Positions 11,246 through 21,110 of a DNA stretch of 64,000 nt are shown one piece after another. The notes under the pieces are model-generated. The model was given only the letters and a program-made list of their open reading frames with translations. It did not search any database and was not told the DNA's origin. The position numbers and the translations under genes were made by a program. The DNA lies in assembly GCF_040361275.1 (NCBI RefSeq), contig NZ_APNH01000002.1:496001-560000 (forward strand), in the 5' to 3' direction. Source of the stretch: Salinisphaera sp. T31B1 (GTDB lineage Bacteria > Pseudomonadota > Gammaproteobacteria > Nevskiales > Salinisphaeraceae). Every line of letters begins with the position of its first letter. The stretch's first letter is position 1.

Positions 11246-11443
11246 CTAGATGTACGGAACGAGCCGATCCATCGCCGGCTGATCGGCATCCGACACCAGT
11301 GCGCCCGTGGCAAGACGGCGCTTACGCTTGGGCGACTTCTTGGTCAGAATATGATTGTCGTAGGCGCGACGACGACGGAGCTTGCCGCTTCCGGTGCGCT
11401 TGAAACGCTTGGCCGCGCCTCGATTCGTCTTGAGCTTGGGCAT
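11246..11443 (-). CDS. rpmI: 50S ribosomal protein L35
   Basis: The 65-residue basic protein opens with the family signature [20 protein letters not shown] and contains [20 protein letters not shown]. It is a component of the large ribosomal subunit. It lies 40 bases after infC and 90 bases before rplT, in the conserved infC-rpmI-rplT order. Confidence 0.98.
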   Translation of the reverse strand: MPKLKTNRGAAKRFKRTGSGKLRRRRAYDNHILTKKSPKRKRRLATGALVSDADQPAMDRLVPYI

Positions 11444-11483
11444 AACTTCTCTCTAAATCCAACGTGTCCGGAAACCGGGTTCG

Positions 11484-12023
11484 CTATTTCTTGCTGTGCC
11501 TCGGCACACCCTTGAGCGGTGACATCACCATCGTCATCAGGCGGCCCTGCATCTCGGGGTGTTGCTCGACGCCCGCCATCTCTTCGAGGTCGCCGCGAAC
11601 ACGATCCATGAGCTCCATACCGAGCTCCTGATGCGCCATTTCACGCCCACGAAAACGCAACGTGATCTTGATCTTGTCGCCTTCTTCGAGGAATTCCTTG
11701 AGCTTACGCAGCTTGATGTTGTAGTCGCCGGTATCCGTACCCGGCCGAAACTTCACCTCTTTAAGCTGCGTCTGCTTCTGCTTCGACTTGCCGGCCTGCT
11801 GAGTCTTCTTCTTCTCGAAGATGTGTTTACCGTAATCCATGATACGGGTCACGGGCGGCTCGGCGTTGGGCGACACTTCGACCAGATCGAGTTCGTACTC
11901 GGCTGCCTTGGCCAGCGCATCCTCGATCCGCATGATGCCGACCTGCTCCCCGTCCGGGGCAATCACGCGAACTTCGCGCGCGGTTATCGCGTCGTTGCGG
12001 CGATCCTTTTGTCCAGAAGCGAT
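11484..12023 (-). CDS. infC: Translation initiation factor IF-3, AUC start
   Basis: IF-3 prevents premature subunit joining and checks the start codon. Starting at the first conventional codon (GTG at 11966) the protein would lack the conserved N-terminal segment. In the same frame upstream, [20 protein letters not shown] reaches back to an ATC at 12023-12021. That codon sits 8 bases after a strong GGAGG. The result is 179 residues, against 180 in E. coli. E. coli infC uses the rare AUU, through which IF-3 represses its own translation; an AUC would serve the same role. Core motifs [19 protein letters not shown] and [19 protein letters not shown] are intact. Confidence 0.93.
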   Translation of the reverse strand: MASGQKDRRNDAITAREVRVIAPDGEQVGIMRIEDALAKAAEYELDLVEVSPNAEPPVTRIMDYGKHIFEKKKTQQAGKSKQKQTQLKEVKFRPGTDTGDYNIKLRKLKEFLEEGDKIKITLRFRGREMAHQELGMELMDRVRGDLEEMAGVEQHPEMQGRLMTMVMSPLKGVPRHSKK

Positions 12024-12038
12024 TTCAGCGTCCTCCTT
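12021..12038 (-). promoter_or_regulatory. Ribosome binding site and AUC start of infC
   Basis: The minus strand reads AAGGAGGA, then a spacer, then ATC. The only nearby ATG (a few bases before the SD) opens a five-codon frame that ends at once in TGA, so it cannot start infC. Confidence 0.8.
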
Positions 12039-12096
12039 GCATTTTCGGCGTCCCGTACCGACCGATCAGATAAGCATCATCGGCACGAAGCGCGCG

Positions 12097-12124
12097 AGTA
12101 TAGCAGATGCGACCGCCGATTAAA
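12097..12124 (-). promoter_or_regulatory. Possible infC promoter
   Basis: On the minus strand TTTAAT (12124-12119) and TATACT (12102-12097) are 16 bases apart, in the 112-base thrS-infC gap. The -10 is good and the -35 is weak. In E. coli infC also has its own promoter besides read-through from thrS. Confidence 0.4.
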
Positions 12125-12135
12125 GCCTGCCGCAT

Positions 12136-14043
12136 TTATTTTCTTTCCTGTACGCGCTGGCGCGCCTGGGCGATGAAGTCATCGATCGACAGCGTGCCGA
12201 GGTCTTCACCCTCGCGCGTTCTCACGGCGATCGCGCCCGCCTCGACCTCGCGGTCGCCCACGACCAGCAGGTACGGCACCCGCTGCATCGTGTGCTCTCG
12301 GATCTTGTAGCCGACTTTTTCGTTACGCAGGTCAGTCGCCACTCGCAGACCGGCATCACGCAGACGTGTCTGAACATCGATGACGTAGTCGGACTGCGCG
12401 TCCGTGATATTGAGCAGCAAGGCCTGTACCGGGGCCAGCCACAGGGGCATGGAGCCTGCGTGATGCTCGATGAGGATGCCGATGAAGCGCTCGAGCGACC
12501 CCAGAATCGCACGATGCAGCATGACCGGGACCTGCCGATCGCCCTGCTCGTCGATATACTCGGCGCCCAGCCGATCCGGCATGGAAAAGTCGAGCTGGAC
12601 CGTGCCCAACTGCCAGACACGGTTCAGACAGTCCCGGAGCGAGAACTCGATTTTCGGTCCATAGAACGCGCCTTCCCCCGGCTGTAGCTCGAAGTCCAGC
12701 CCTTTGTCTTCGAGGCACTGTTGCAGCGCCGCCTCCGACTTGTCCCAGATCGCATCCGAGCCAACCCGTTTCTCGGGCCGCGTGGACAGCTTGATAAGCA
12801 CGTCGTCGAAGCCGAAATCCGCATACACCGAATACAGAAGATCGGTGAAGTTCGATACCTCTTCACCGATCTGCGCCTCGGTACAGAAGATATGCGCATC
12901 GTCCTGGGTGAAGCCGCGTACGCGCATCAGGCCATGGAGCGTGCCCGAGGCTTCGTTGCGGTGGCAGGAACCGAACTCGGCCAGCCGCAACGGCAGATCG
13001 CGATAGCTCTTCAGGCCGCGGTTGTAGATCTGGACATGCGCTGGGCAGTTCATCGGCTTGACCGCGAACTGGCGATCTTCAGAGCCGGTAATGAACATGT
13101 CGTCGGCAAATTTCTCGGCGTGGCCGGATTTCTCCCACAGCGACAGATCGATCAGCGAGGGCGTATGGACTTCCTTGTAGCCCTCGCGATCCAGGCGTGC
13201 ACGGATATAGTCGGTGATCTGCAGATAGATCTGCCAGCCGCGGTCGTGCCAGAAGATCATGCCCGGGGCTTCTTCCTGGATATGAAACAGATCCTGCTTG
13301 CGGGCGATCAACCGGTGGTCGCGCTTCTTGGCCTCTTCCAGGAAGGCCAGGTGCGCTTTCAGATCCTTTTCGTTGGCCCATGCCGTGCCGTAGATGCGCG
13401 TGAGCATCTCGTTGTCGGAATCGCCGCGCCAGTAGGCTCCGGCCAGGCTCATCAGCTTGAAGGCGCGCAAGTGCCGCGAATTGGGCACATGAGGGCCCTT
13501 GCACATGTCCACGTAATCTTCGTGGTGGTACAGCGCGATCGTCTCGCCGTCGGGGATCTCGCGCACGATCTCCTGCTTGTAGGGTTCGTTGCGCGCTTCG
13601 AAAGCTTCCAGCGCCTGCTGCCGACTCACCACCTCGCGGACCACTTCATGATCCCGCTTGGCAAGCTCGTGCATTCGCGCCTCGATCGCCTCCAGATCTT
13701 CGGGCGTCAGCGTCTTGTCGAGCGCAATGTCGTAATAGAAGCCGTCGTCGATGACGGGCCCGATGGCCATCTTCACATCTGGATACATCGTCTTGAGCGC
13801 CTGTCCCAGCAGATGGGCGCAAGAGTGGCGGATGATATCCAGGCCATCCCTGTCGCGGGCGGTGATCAGGGCCACCTCGGCATCGTCATCGATGATTACC
13901 GACGCGTCGGCCAGGCGACCGTCTATACGCGCGGCCAGCGTGGCCTTGGCCAGTCCGGCGCCGATCGACTCGGCGACCTGCATGCCGGTCACGGGCTGAT
14001 CGAAGGATTTGACGGTTCCGTCGGGAAGCGTGATCGCAGGCAT
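12136..14043 (-). CDS. thrS: Threonine-tRNA ligase
   Basis: The 635-residue enzyme has an N-terminal TGS domain ([11 protein letters not shown]), an editing domain with HSCAHLLGQ and a paired cysteine ([14 protein letters not shown]), a class II catalytic core ([20 protein letters not shown]) and a C-terminal anticodon-binding domain. I start at the ATG at 14043, which has a GGA-type Shine-Dalgarno. The 25-codon extension to 14118 runs into the upstream terminator region and is not conserved. thrS heads the thrS-infC-rpmI-rplT cluster. Confidence 0.97.
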   Translation of the reverse strand: MPAITLPDGTVKSFDQPVTGMQVAESIGAGLAKATLAARIDGRLADASVIIDDDAEVALITARDRDGLDIIRHSCAHLLGQALKTMYPDVKMAIGPVIDDGFYYDIALDKTLTPEDLEAIEARMHELAKRDHEVVREVVSRQQALEAFEARNEPYKQEIVREIPDGETIALYHHEDYVDMCKGPHVPNSRHLRAFKLMSLAGAYWRGDSDNEMLTRIYGTAWANEKDLKAHLAFLEEAKKRDHRLIARKQDLFHIQEEAPGMIFWHDRGWQIYLQITDYIRARLDREGYKEVHTPSLIDLSLWEKSGHAEKFADDMFITGSEDRQFAVKPMNCPAHVQIYNRGLKSYRDLPLRLAEFGSCHRNEASGTLHGLMRVRGFTQDDAHIFCTEAQIGEEVSNFTDLLYSVYADFGFDDVLIKLSTRPEKRVGSDAIWDKSEAALQQCLEDKGLDFELQPGEGAFYGPKIEFSLRDCLNRVWQLGTVQLDFSMPDRLGAEYIDEQGDRQVPVMLHRAILGSLERFIGILIEHHAGSMPLWLAPVQALLLNITDAQSDYVIDVQTRLRDAGLRVATDLRNEKVGYKIREHTMQRVPYLLVVGDREVEAGAIAVRTREGEDLGTLSIDDFIAQARQRVQERK

Positions 14044-14125
14044 CGCGAATTCCTTTTCAGTGGCGGCCGATACCAGGGGCCGCGTGGTTTTCGCGCCCGG
14101 CCTGACCTGCAGCCACACCCGGCAC

Positions 14126-14168
14126 GGATAAAAGAAAAGCCGCCCGGTGGACTACCGCAGCGGCTTTT
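14126..14168 (-). terminator. Terminator between tRNA-Val and thrS
   Basis: On the minus strand AAAAGCCGC pairs with GCGGCTTTT. An inner CGGT/ACCG pairing lies within, and TTTTCTTTT follows the stem. It most simply ends the tRNA-Val transcript. Because it also precedes thrS it could act as an attenuator. Confidence 0.75.
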
Positions 14169-14299
14169 CGCAAAAAGGTGGCCGACACAAAACGATAGGT
14201 TTCGATGACATCGCCTTGAAACCGCCTGCCGATCGAGGCGTCGCTTGGGCCGTGGAAGCCCGATCGAGCCGAGGCGTTTGTCGCCACTAATACAATTAG

Positions 14300-14376
<77 letters not shown>

Positions 14377-14388
14377 ATCGAGGGCGAG

Positions 14389-14417
14389 AAGATACGCTGA
14401 ATGTTCGCGCGGGGCAA
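14389..14417 (-). promoter_or_regulatory. Promoter of tRNA-Val
   Basis: On the minus strand TTGCCC (14417-14412) and TATCTT (14394-14389) are 17 bases apart, and the -10 ends 12 bases before the tRNA 5' end. This is close to the sigma-70 pattern. Confidence 0.6.
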
Positions 14418-14647
14418 CCGTTGAAGACGATCTTTTCGCCACGGGTGGACCGGGTACGCGTCGGCAGCGGCAACCCGGCGAACGTCACGCTGTGCTCACG
14501 GCAGATCGGCGACACCCGCTCGATAAACACCCGCGCGATCGCTGTCATCACACAGGTGCAACCGGCGGCCGCGCGCTGGAGGCAACCAGCCCAAAGGTTC
14601 CCGACGCGGGCTCAAGACAATACCGGGCCGTCGACCACTGCGTCCGC

Positions 14648-16666
<2,019 letters not shown>

Positions 16667-16810
16667 GGGACGACGATTGGCCTTTTGAACGGGTTTACAA
16701 GTCCACGAGTCTACGCTGGCGGTCCCCCGACGGACGCGGCGCGTCGGGGCGACATAACCCCGCCGCGGCAGGCGCTGACCGATTCGTGGCAAAAAAACAG
16801 ACGCTATGGC

Positions 16811-16839
16811 TTGCCAATGCCGGACGCATCCAATAGCAT
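16811..16839 (+). promoter_or_regulatory. Promoter of tRNA-Asn
   Basis: TTGCCA (16811-16816) and TAGCAT (16834-16839) have an exact 17-base spacer. This places transcription start about 40 bases before the tRNA. Confidence 0.5.
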
Positions 16840-16884
16840 ACGCGGCCTTCGCTGCTCGGCGGCGAATGAAAGGCAAGTGACTGT

Positions 16885-16960
16885 TCCCCGGTAGCTCAGT
16901 TGGTAGAGCGGGTGACTGTTAATCACTAGGTCGGCGGTTCGAGCCCGTCCCGGGGAGCCA
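16885..16960 (+). tRNA. tRNA-Asn (anticodon GTT)
   Basis: A 76-base cloverleaf with encoded CCA. Acceptor TCCCCGG pairs with CCGGGGA. The anticodon loop CTGTTAA gives GTT. The T arm has GGTTCGAGCCC. It is the only rightward tRNA in the window. Confidence 0.97.
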
Positions 16961-17037
16961 TCAAACCGAGCGTTTGATCCTCTCCATCGTCCTTGCCCAT
17001 CAGTTATGGCGCTGACACGCATCGCGGTCCCGGCAGG

Positions 17038-17649
17038 CTAGTCGAACCCGCGCTGCAGCGTATCCGTTTCCACGACCGTGGCATTCTCCAGTGTGATTTC
17101 TCGCAACAGGCGGTTGCCGCCGAAGTTGTAGATCCATTGTTCGCGATAGACGGGTATCACGCCGCGGCGCAGGTAATAGTCGCCCTGCGCGGTCCGACCG
17201 CGCGAACTGTAGATATAGCCGATCACGTTGCGCTGGGCGGGCTCACCGCACATCGCCAACAAACGATACTTGCTGATTCCGCGGCTGATATCGGCCGGGC
17301 GGCAGCGCCCCGAGGCGGCATTCGCGTTGAACCCGTAGCCGCCGTCCCGGATCCGGTAGAGATCTCCGTTGCGGAACACGAGTATCTGCAACAGGCGAGA
17401 CGGACCGCGGTTGTAGGTCCATTCTTCCATGGACAGTCCCCCCCCGTAGCCGACCCCCGCCCCGCCGATCCACGGATCGACGAAATCGGGCGCACCGCAG
17501 GCATTGCGCACCACCACCGCCGGGTCGCCTGTCTGGATCAAACTACCGCCGCAGCGCAGGCTGTCGGCATGGGCCGGCGCCGACGAAAGAACGAGAACGC
17601 CAATCACAAGCAGCAAACCGGCCAGCACCGTCTGCCCGGAGCGCGTCAT
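17038..17649 (-). CDS. DUF2845-type exported protein
   Basis: A 203-residue protein of unknown function with a signal peptide cleaved about after SAPAHA (residue 28). The mature part holds two related units, each with a cysteine-glycine pair followed by a W-x-Y-N strand (CGAPDF...EEWTYNRG and CGEPAQ...EQWIYNFG). That is the layout I associate with DUF2845. It is the last gene of the leftward gspA-gspB transcript. Its ATG overlaps the gspB stop by one base (TGATG), so it is probably translationally coupled. A role at the periplasmic side of the secretion system is inference from position only. Confidence 0.8.
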   Translation of the reverse strand: MTRSGQTVLAGLLLVIGVLVLSSAPAHADSLRCGGSLIQTGDPAVVVRNACGAPDFVDPWIGGAGVGYGGGLSMEEWTYNRGPSRLLQILVFRNGDLYRIRDGGYGFNANAASGRCRPADISRGISKYRLLAMCGEPAQRNVIGYIYSSRGRTAQGDYYLRRGVIPVYREQWIYNFGGNRLLREITLENATVVETDTLQRGFD

Positions 17650-18368
17650 CAGCCCGGACCGTTCACGTGATAGCGCTGGCCCTGATAGTTCAGGGTCGCG
17701 CCGGTGGCATCGATGCTCTCGACCGCCGGCCCGGCAGCCAGCCGCTCGCCTTCGTGATACCGGCGCCCGTCGACCAGGATGAAGCTCCGCCCGGGCACGC
17801 TGCTGTACAGGTGTCCATTGATGGCGACATCCGGCACGCGCCCGGCCAGCGACTCCGCCGAGGGTGCATCCTCCATCGCCAGCGACGACGGCACCGTGGC
17901 GCTGCTGTCCAGCGGGGTACGGGAGAACGTCACACGGCCCCGCTCGTTCGGCAGATTCGATGACAGCCTGAGCCCCTCTACGGTCTCTGCACGGTCGGGC
18001 GGCGGCTGCGTACGCGGCGCCTGGGCGGCGGTCAACTGGCGCTGGGGCGGCTGTGCCCGCGCGTCGGTCGCCCGGCGGGCGGCCGGCTCGATCGCACTCG
18101 CGGGTGCGTTCGCTGGCGCAGTCGCATCGGTCGATGCCGGTGTCTCGGCTATTTGGGGGGCCGTGTCGACAACGGTACGCCCCGGCCAGAACAGATAGAC
18201 AAGCAGACCGATATTACACACGGCCAGCACGATCACGAACCAGCGAAGGGCCTGCGACGAACCACTGCCATAGGGCGTATCGGACGCCGAGATCGAGCGC
18301 AGGTCCGCGCCCCGCTGTTCATGACGCTCACGCTCGGCTTTCTTCAAGGCATCGACGAGATACGACAC
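17649..18368 (-). CDS. gspB: Type II secretion assembly protein GspB
   Basis: GspB works with GspA to pass the secretin through peptidoglycan and assemble it. The 239 residues start with the family hallmark MSYLVDALKKAERERHEQRG. One membrane segment follows (about 47-66, WFVIVLAVCNIGLLVYLFWP), then a long Pro/Ala-rich periplasmic linker. The C-terminal T2SSB domain is last (RVPDVAINGHLYSSVPGRSF, VDGRRYHEGERL). It starts immediately after the gspA stop. Confidence 0.9.
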   Translation of the reverse strand: MSYLVDALKKAERERHEQRGADLRSISASDTPYGSGSSQALRWFVIVLAVCNIGLLVYLFWPGRTVVDTAPQIAETPASTDATAPANAPASAIEPAARRATDARAQPPQRQLTAAQAPRTQPPPDRAETVEGLRLSSNLPNERGRVTFSRTPLDSSATVPSSLAMEDAPSAESLAGRVPDVAINGHLYSSVPGRSFILVDGRRYHEGERLAAGPAVESIDATGATLNYQGQRYHVNGPG

Positions 18369-20120
18369 TTACTCCTCCACCGGCTTGAGCGCGGGCGAGC
18401 CGGGCGAAGGCACCGCACCGTTGAGCATCATCTGTGTCCGCGGCCCCGCCATGCCGTCGGGTTCGAGGCCCCGCTTGAGCTGGAATGCCTTCAGGCGAGC
18501 CGCCAGTGCATCGTCATAGATCGGTGACGGCGGGCCGAGCTGCGTGTCCAGATTCTGCCCGGCCGCGCGTGCCAAGCGCCGGCGCAGCCAGACCACGGCG
18601 TCCCCCACCGCGCCCGGTTGAATCAGGCTGACACCGGAATCCGAGCGCCAGATCACCTCGAACTGACCCGTCCAGACCCGTGCCAGATCGCTGCGCGAAA
18701 TCCGCCGGGTGCCGTTGGATCCCACCAGCGTCGCATCGTCGCCGTCGAGCGCGCTCAACAGCACCTTCTGGCGACGGCCCTCCCGCTGAACGGTCAACAA
18801 CGCCGGGCGGTTGTAGCGTTCGACCATGGCAAAACTGCCGCGATCGGCCAGACAACGCAGATCTCCGACACGCAGGGCCGCACAGCTGCTGCTCACCTGC
18901 GAACCGAACACCCCCCACAGCCGCAGCAACTGGTTGATGTCGGCATCGCCTTCGGGAATACCCGTGGCCGCATCGGTCGAGGCGGCCGGCGCCGCGCCGG
19001 CGCCGTCGCTGACGACCGCGGTATCTGCGCCGGCCCCGGTCGAGGCCGAACCCGCCGCGGCAACGCGCTCATCGTCAGGCCCGCCGTCCGGCTGCGCGCC
19101 GGGGTCGGGCTCGACCGGCTCGGCGGCTCGCTCGGGGCCATCGGCCCCGGCTGACACCGACTGGACCGCAGAACGCGAGCCGACGTGGAACCATTCCGCG
19201 GCACGACCGAGCTCGATACCCGGGTACCACGCCAGAAGTCCGGCCGCGGCCACCGCCGCGAGTGCGGTCGCCGGCAGCCCGACCCGCAACCATCCACCCG
19301 GCCGGCGTTTGCGCGGCAGCGTTTCTGCCGCTGCACGTCGGATCATCGCCAGACCCAGGCGGGAACGGCCGTGGGCATAACCTCCCATCAGAGCGCGCTC
19401 GCAGACCATATTGATCAGCCGAGGCACGCCGCCGGTCACCCATCGCAGATAATTCAGTGCCAACGGCGTGAACAGGTGCTGCGACCCGCCGGCAAGCTTG
19501 AGCCGGTGCTGAACGTAGGCACGCGTCTCGACATAATCCAGCGGCTTGAGCCAGAAACGCGCGGTGATGCGCTGGGCGAGCTGGCGCAGATCGTGACGCG
19601 CCAGCAGATCGTCGAGTTCAGGCTGACCGACGAGAATGATGCGCAACAGCTTGTGCTTGTGGGTCTCCAGATTGGTCAGCAGGCGGAGCTCTTCGAGCAC
19701 CCCGCCACTGAGATTCTGTGCCTCGTCGATGATCAGCACGGTACGACGATTGTCTGCGTGCGTGGCCAGAAGATGCCGGTTGAGCCGGTCCACCAGCTGC
19801 TTGAGCGAAGTGTCCGCGGCGCGGTCGTACGGCGCACCCAGTTCGTCACAGATGGTGGCCACGAACTCTTCAACGCCCAGATGCGGATTCCAGCACAGCG
19901 CAATATCCAACTCCGGCGTTTCGTTATCGACCAGGGCCCGGATGAGTGTGGTCTTGCCGGTGCCCACTTCCCCGGTCAACGCGACGAAGCCGCCATGCTC
20001 GCCGGTCCCATAGAGCAGGTGCCCGAGTGCCTCGCGATGGCTGGCGCTCAGATACAGGAATGCCGGATCGGGGGTGACCGAAAACGGGTAATCGTTGAAA
20101 CCGTAATAGCGCAGATACAT
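18369..20120 (-). CDS. gspA: Type II secretion ATPase GspA (ExeA-like)
   Basis: The 583-residue protein joins a cytoplasmic AAA+ ATPase to a periplasmic peptidoglycan-binding region. Walker A is GEVGTGKTT (50-58) and Walker B is TVLIIDEAQNL. A membrane segment lies near residue 285 (LPATALAAVAAAGLLAWYPG). After an Ala/Pro/Glu-rich linker comes a domain with a C39-like fold, then a C-terminal peptidoglycan-binding domain (YDDALAARLKAFQLKRGLEP, then GPRTQMMLN). I start at the ATG at 20120, giving MYLRYYGFNDYPF as in ExeA homologues. The 113-codon extension to 20459 would run into gspC on the other strand. Confidence 0.92.
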   Translation of the reverse strand: MYLRYYGFNDYPFSVTPDPAFLYLSASHREALGHLLYGTGEHGGFVALTGEVGTGKTTLIRALVDNETPELDIALCWNPHLGVEEFVATICDELGAPYDRAADTSLKQLVDRLNRHLLATHADNRRTVLIIDEAQNLSGGVLEELRLLTNLETHKHKLLRIILVGQPELDDLLARHDLRQLAQRITARFWLKPLDYVETRAYVQHRLKLAGGSQHLFTPLALNYLRWVTGGVPRLINMVCERALMGGYAHGRSRLGLAMIRRAAAETLPRKRRPGGWLRVGLPATALAAVAAAGLLAWYPGIELGRAAEWFHVGSRSAVQSVSAGADGPERAAEPVEPDPGAQPDGGPDDERVAAAGSASTGAGADTAVVSDGAGAAPAASTDAATGIPEGDADINQLLRLWGVFGSQVSSSCAALRVGDLRCLADRGSFAMVERYNRPALLTVQREGRRQKVLLSALDGDDATLVGSNGTRRISRSDLARVWTGQFEVIWRSDSGVSLIQPGAVGDAVVWLRRRLARAAGQNLDTQLGPPSPIYDDALAARLKAFQLKRGLEPDGMAGPRTQMMLNGAVPSPGSPALKPVEE

Positions 20121-20148
20121 CAAGTGTCGCGACGGGCAGTAACCGGCC

Positions 20149-20237
20149 AAGTCTAACCCGCGCCCAGCACGCGGCAAACCAGCGTCCGACGCGGGGTCGA
20201 CGGTTTGCCCGCAACCGGCATTCCCTGGGTTAGACTT
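20149..20237. promoter_or_regulatory. Mirrored divergent promoter region of gspA and gspC
   Basis: AAGTCTAACCC (20149-20159) and GGGTTAGACTT (20227-20237) are perfect inverted copies. Inside them GGCAAACC (20173-20180) and GGTTTGCC (20202-20209) are also inverted copies. Read outward, each side gives TTGCC followed by TAGACT. For gspA the spacer is 16 bases, a good sigma-70 pattern. For gspC it is 20 bases, which is poor. The gspC -10-like element ends 7 bases before its ATG. Confidence 0.5.
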
Positions 20238-20243
20238 CGCGCC

Positions 20244-21110
20244 ATGGCTGCACAACTGTCTCGCGACGCGCAGCGCTGGCTCGCCCGGCTGCCGGAAATC
20301 GCCAACATCGTTCTCGTGGTGCTGATCGCGCTCTCGGCGGCGCGGCTGTTCTGGCTCGTCTGGCCGGCCGAGGCGCCGACGCTCGTTCCGGCGGTAACCG
20401 GCGCCGACAGCCAGTCCACCGACCAGAGCGTCGATGTCGATACCATCGCCAGTGCACATCTGTTCGGCGAACAGACCGTCACCGACGTGGCCGCCGAACA
20501 GCGCGAGATACTCAATGCACCCGAAACCCGTCTGGATCTCACCCTTACGGGCATCGTGTCCGAGACCGGGGGCCGGCGCTCGAGAGCCCTAATCAAGACC
20601 GGCCGCAACAAACAGGACAACTTCGGCGTTGGCGGCGAGATCTCCGACGGCGTCAAACTGCACGCCATCTATGCCGACCGGGTCATTCTCGACCGGAGCG
20701 GGCGCTTCGAAACCCTGACGCTGGAAAGTGTCAAGCAGGCCAAGACGCTCACCGGCGTGACCCGTACGCCACGTGGCAATCAGACGGTCTCCAGCGAACT
20801 GGCCGGGGATCTGGGCGACGTACGCCGCAAGATTCTGGCCAACCCTGCGACGGCACAACGCTATATCCGCTTGCAGCCGGAACGACAAAACGGCAACCTC
20901 GTCGGCTACCGAATCTATCCGGGGGCCGACCGGGGGCTATTCGAGAAGGCCGGCCTCAAACCGGGGGAGCTCGTGACCGCCGTGAATGGCCAGTCGCTCG
21001 ACAATCCGGCTGCGTCGCTCAAGCTGCTGGGCAATCTGGCACAGGCCAGTAGTGCCTCTGTGACGCTGGAACGCGACGGTCAGCAACGCACCGTAACCGT
21101 GAACTTTTAA
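20244..21110 (+). CDS. gspC: Type II secretion protein GspC
   Basis: GspC links the inner-membrane platform to the secretin. The 288 residues have a short cytoplasmic N-terminus, one membrane segment (about 15-38, IANIVLVVLIALSAARLF), an HR domain (about 70-160: LDLTLTGIVSETGGRRSRAL) and a C-terminal PDZ domain (FEKAGLKPGELVTAVNGQSL). I start at the ATG at 20244 (MAAQLSRDAQRW) because the 13-codon upstream extension crosses the promoter dyad. No Shine-Dalgarno is visible in front of it. It is the first gene of the gspC-gspN operon. Confidence 0.92.
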   Translation: MAAQLSRDAQRWLARLPEIANIVLVVLIALSAARLFWLVWPAEAPTLVPAVTGADSQSTDQSVDVDTIASAHLFGEQTVTDVAAEQREILNAPETRLDLTLTGIVSETGGRRSRALIKTGRNKQDNFGVGGEISDGVKLHAIYADRVILDRSGRFETLTLESVKQAKTLTGVTRTPRGNQTVSSELAGDLGDVRRKILANPATAQRYIRLQPERQNGNLVGYRIYPGADRGLFEKAGLKPGELVTAVNGQSLDNPAASLKLLGNLAQASSASVTLERDGQQRTVTVNF

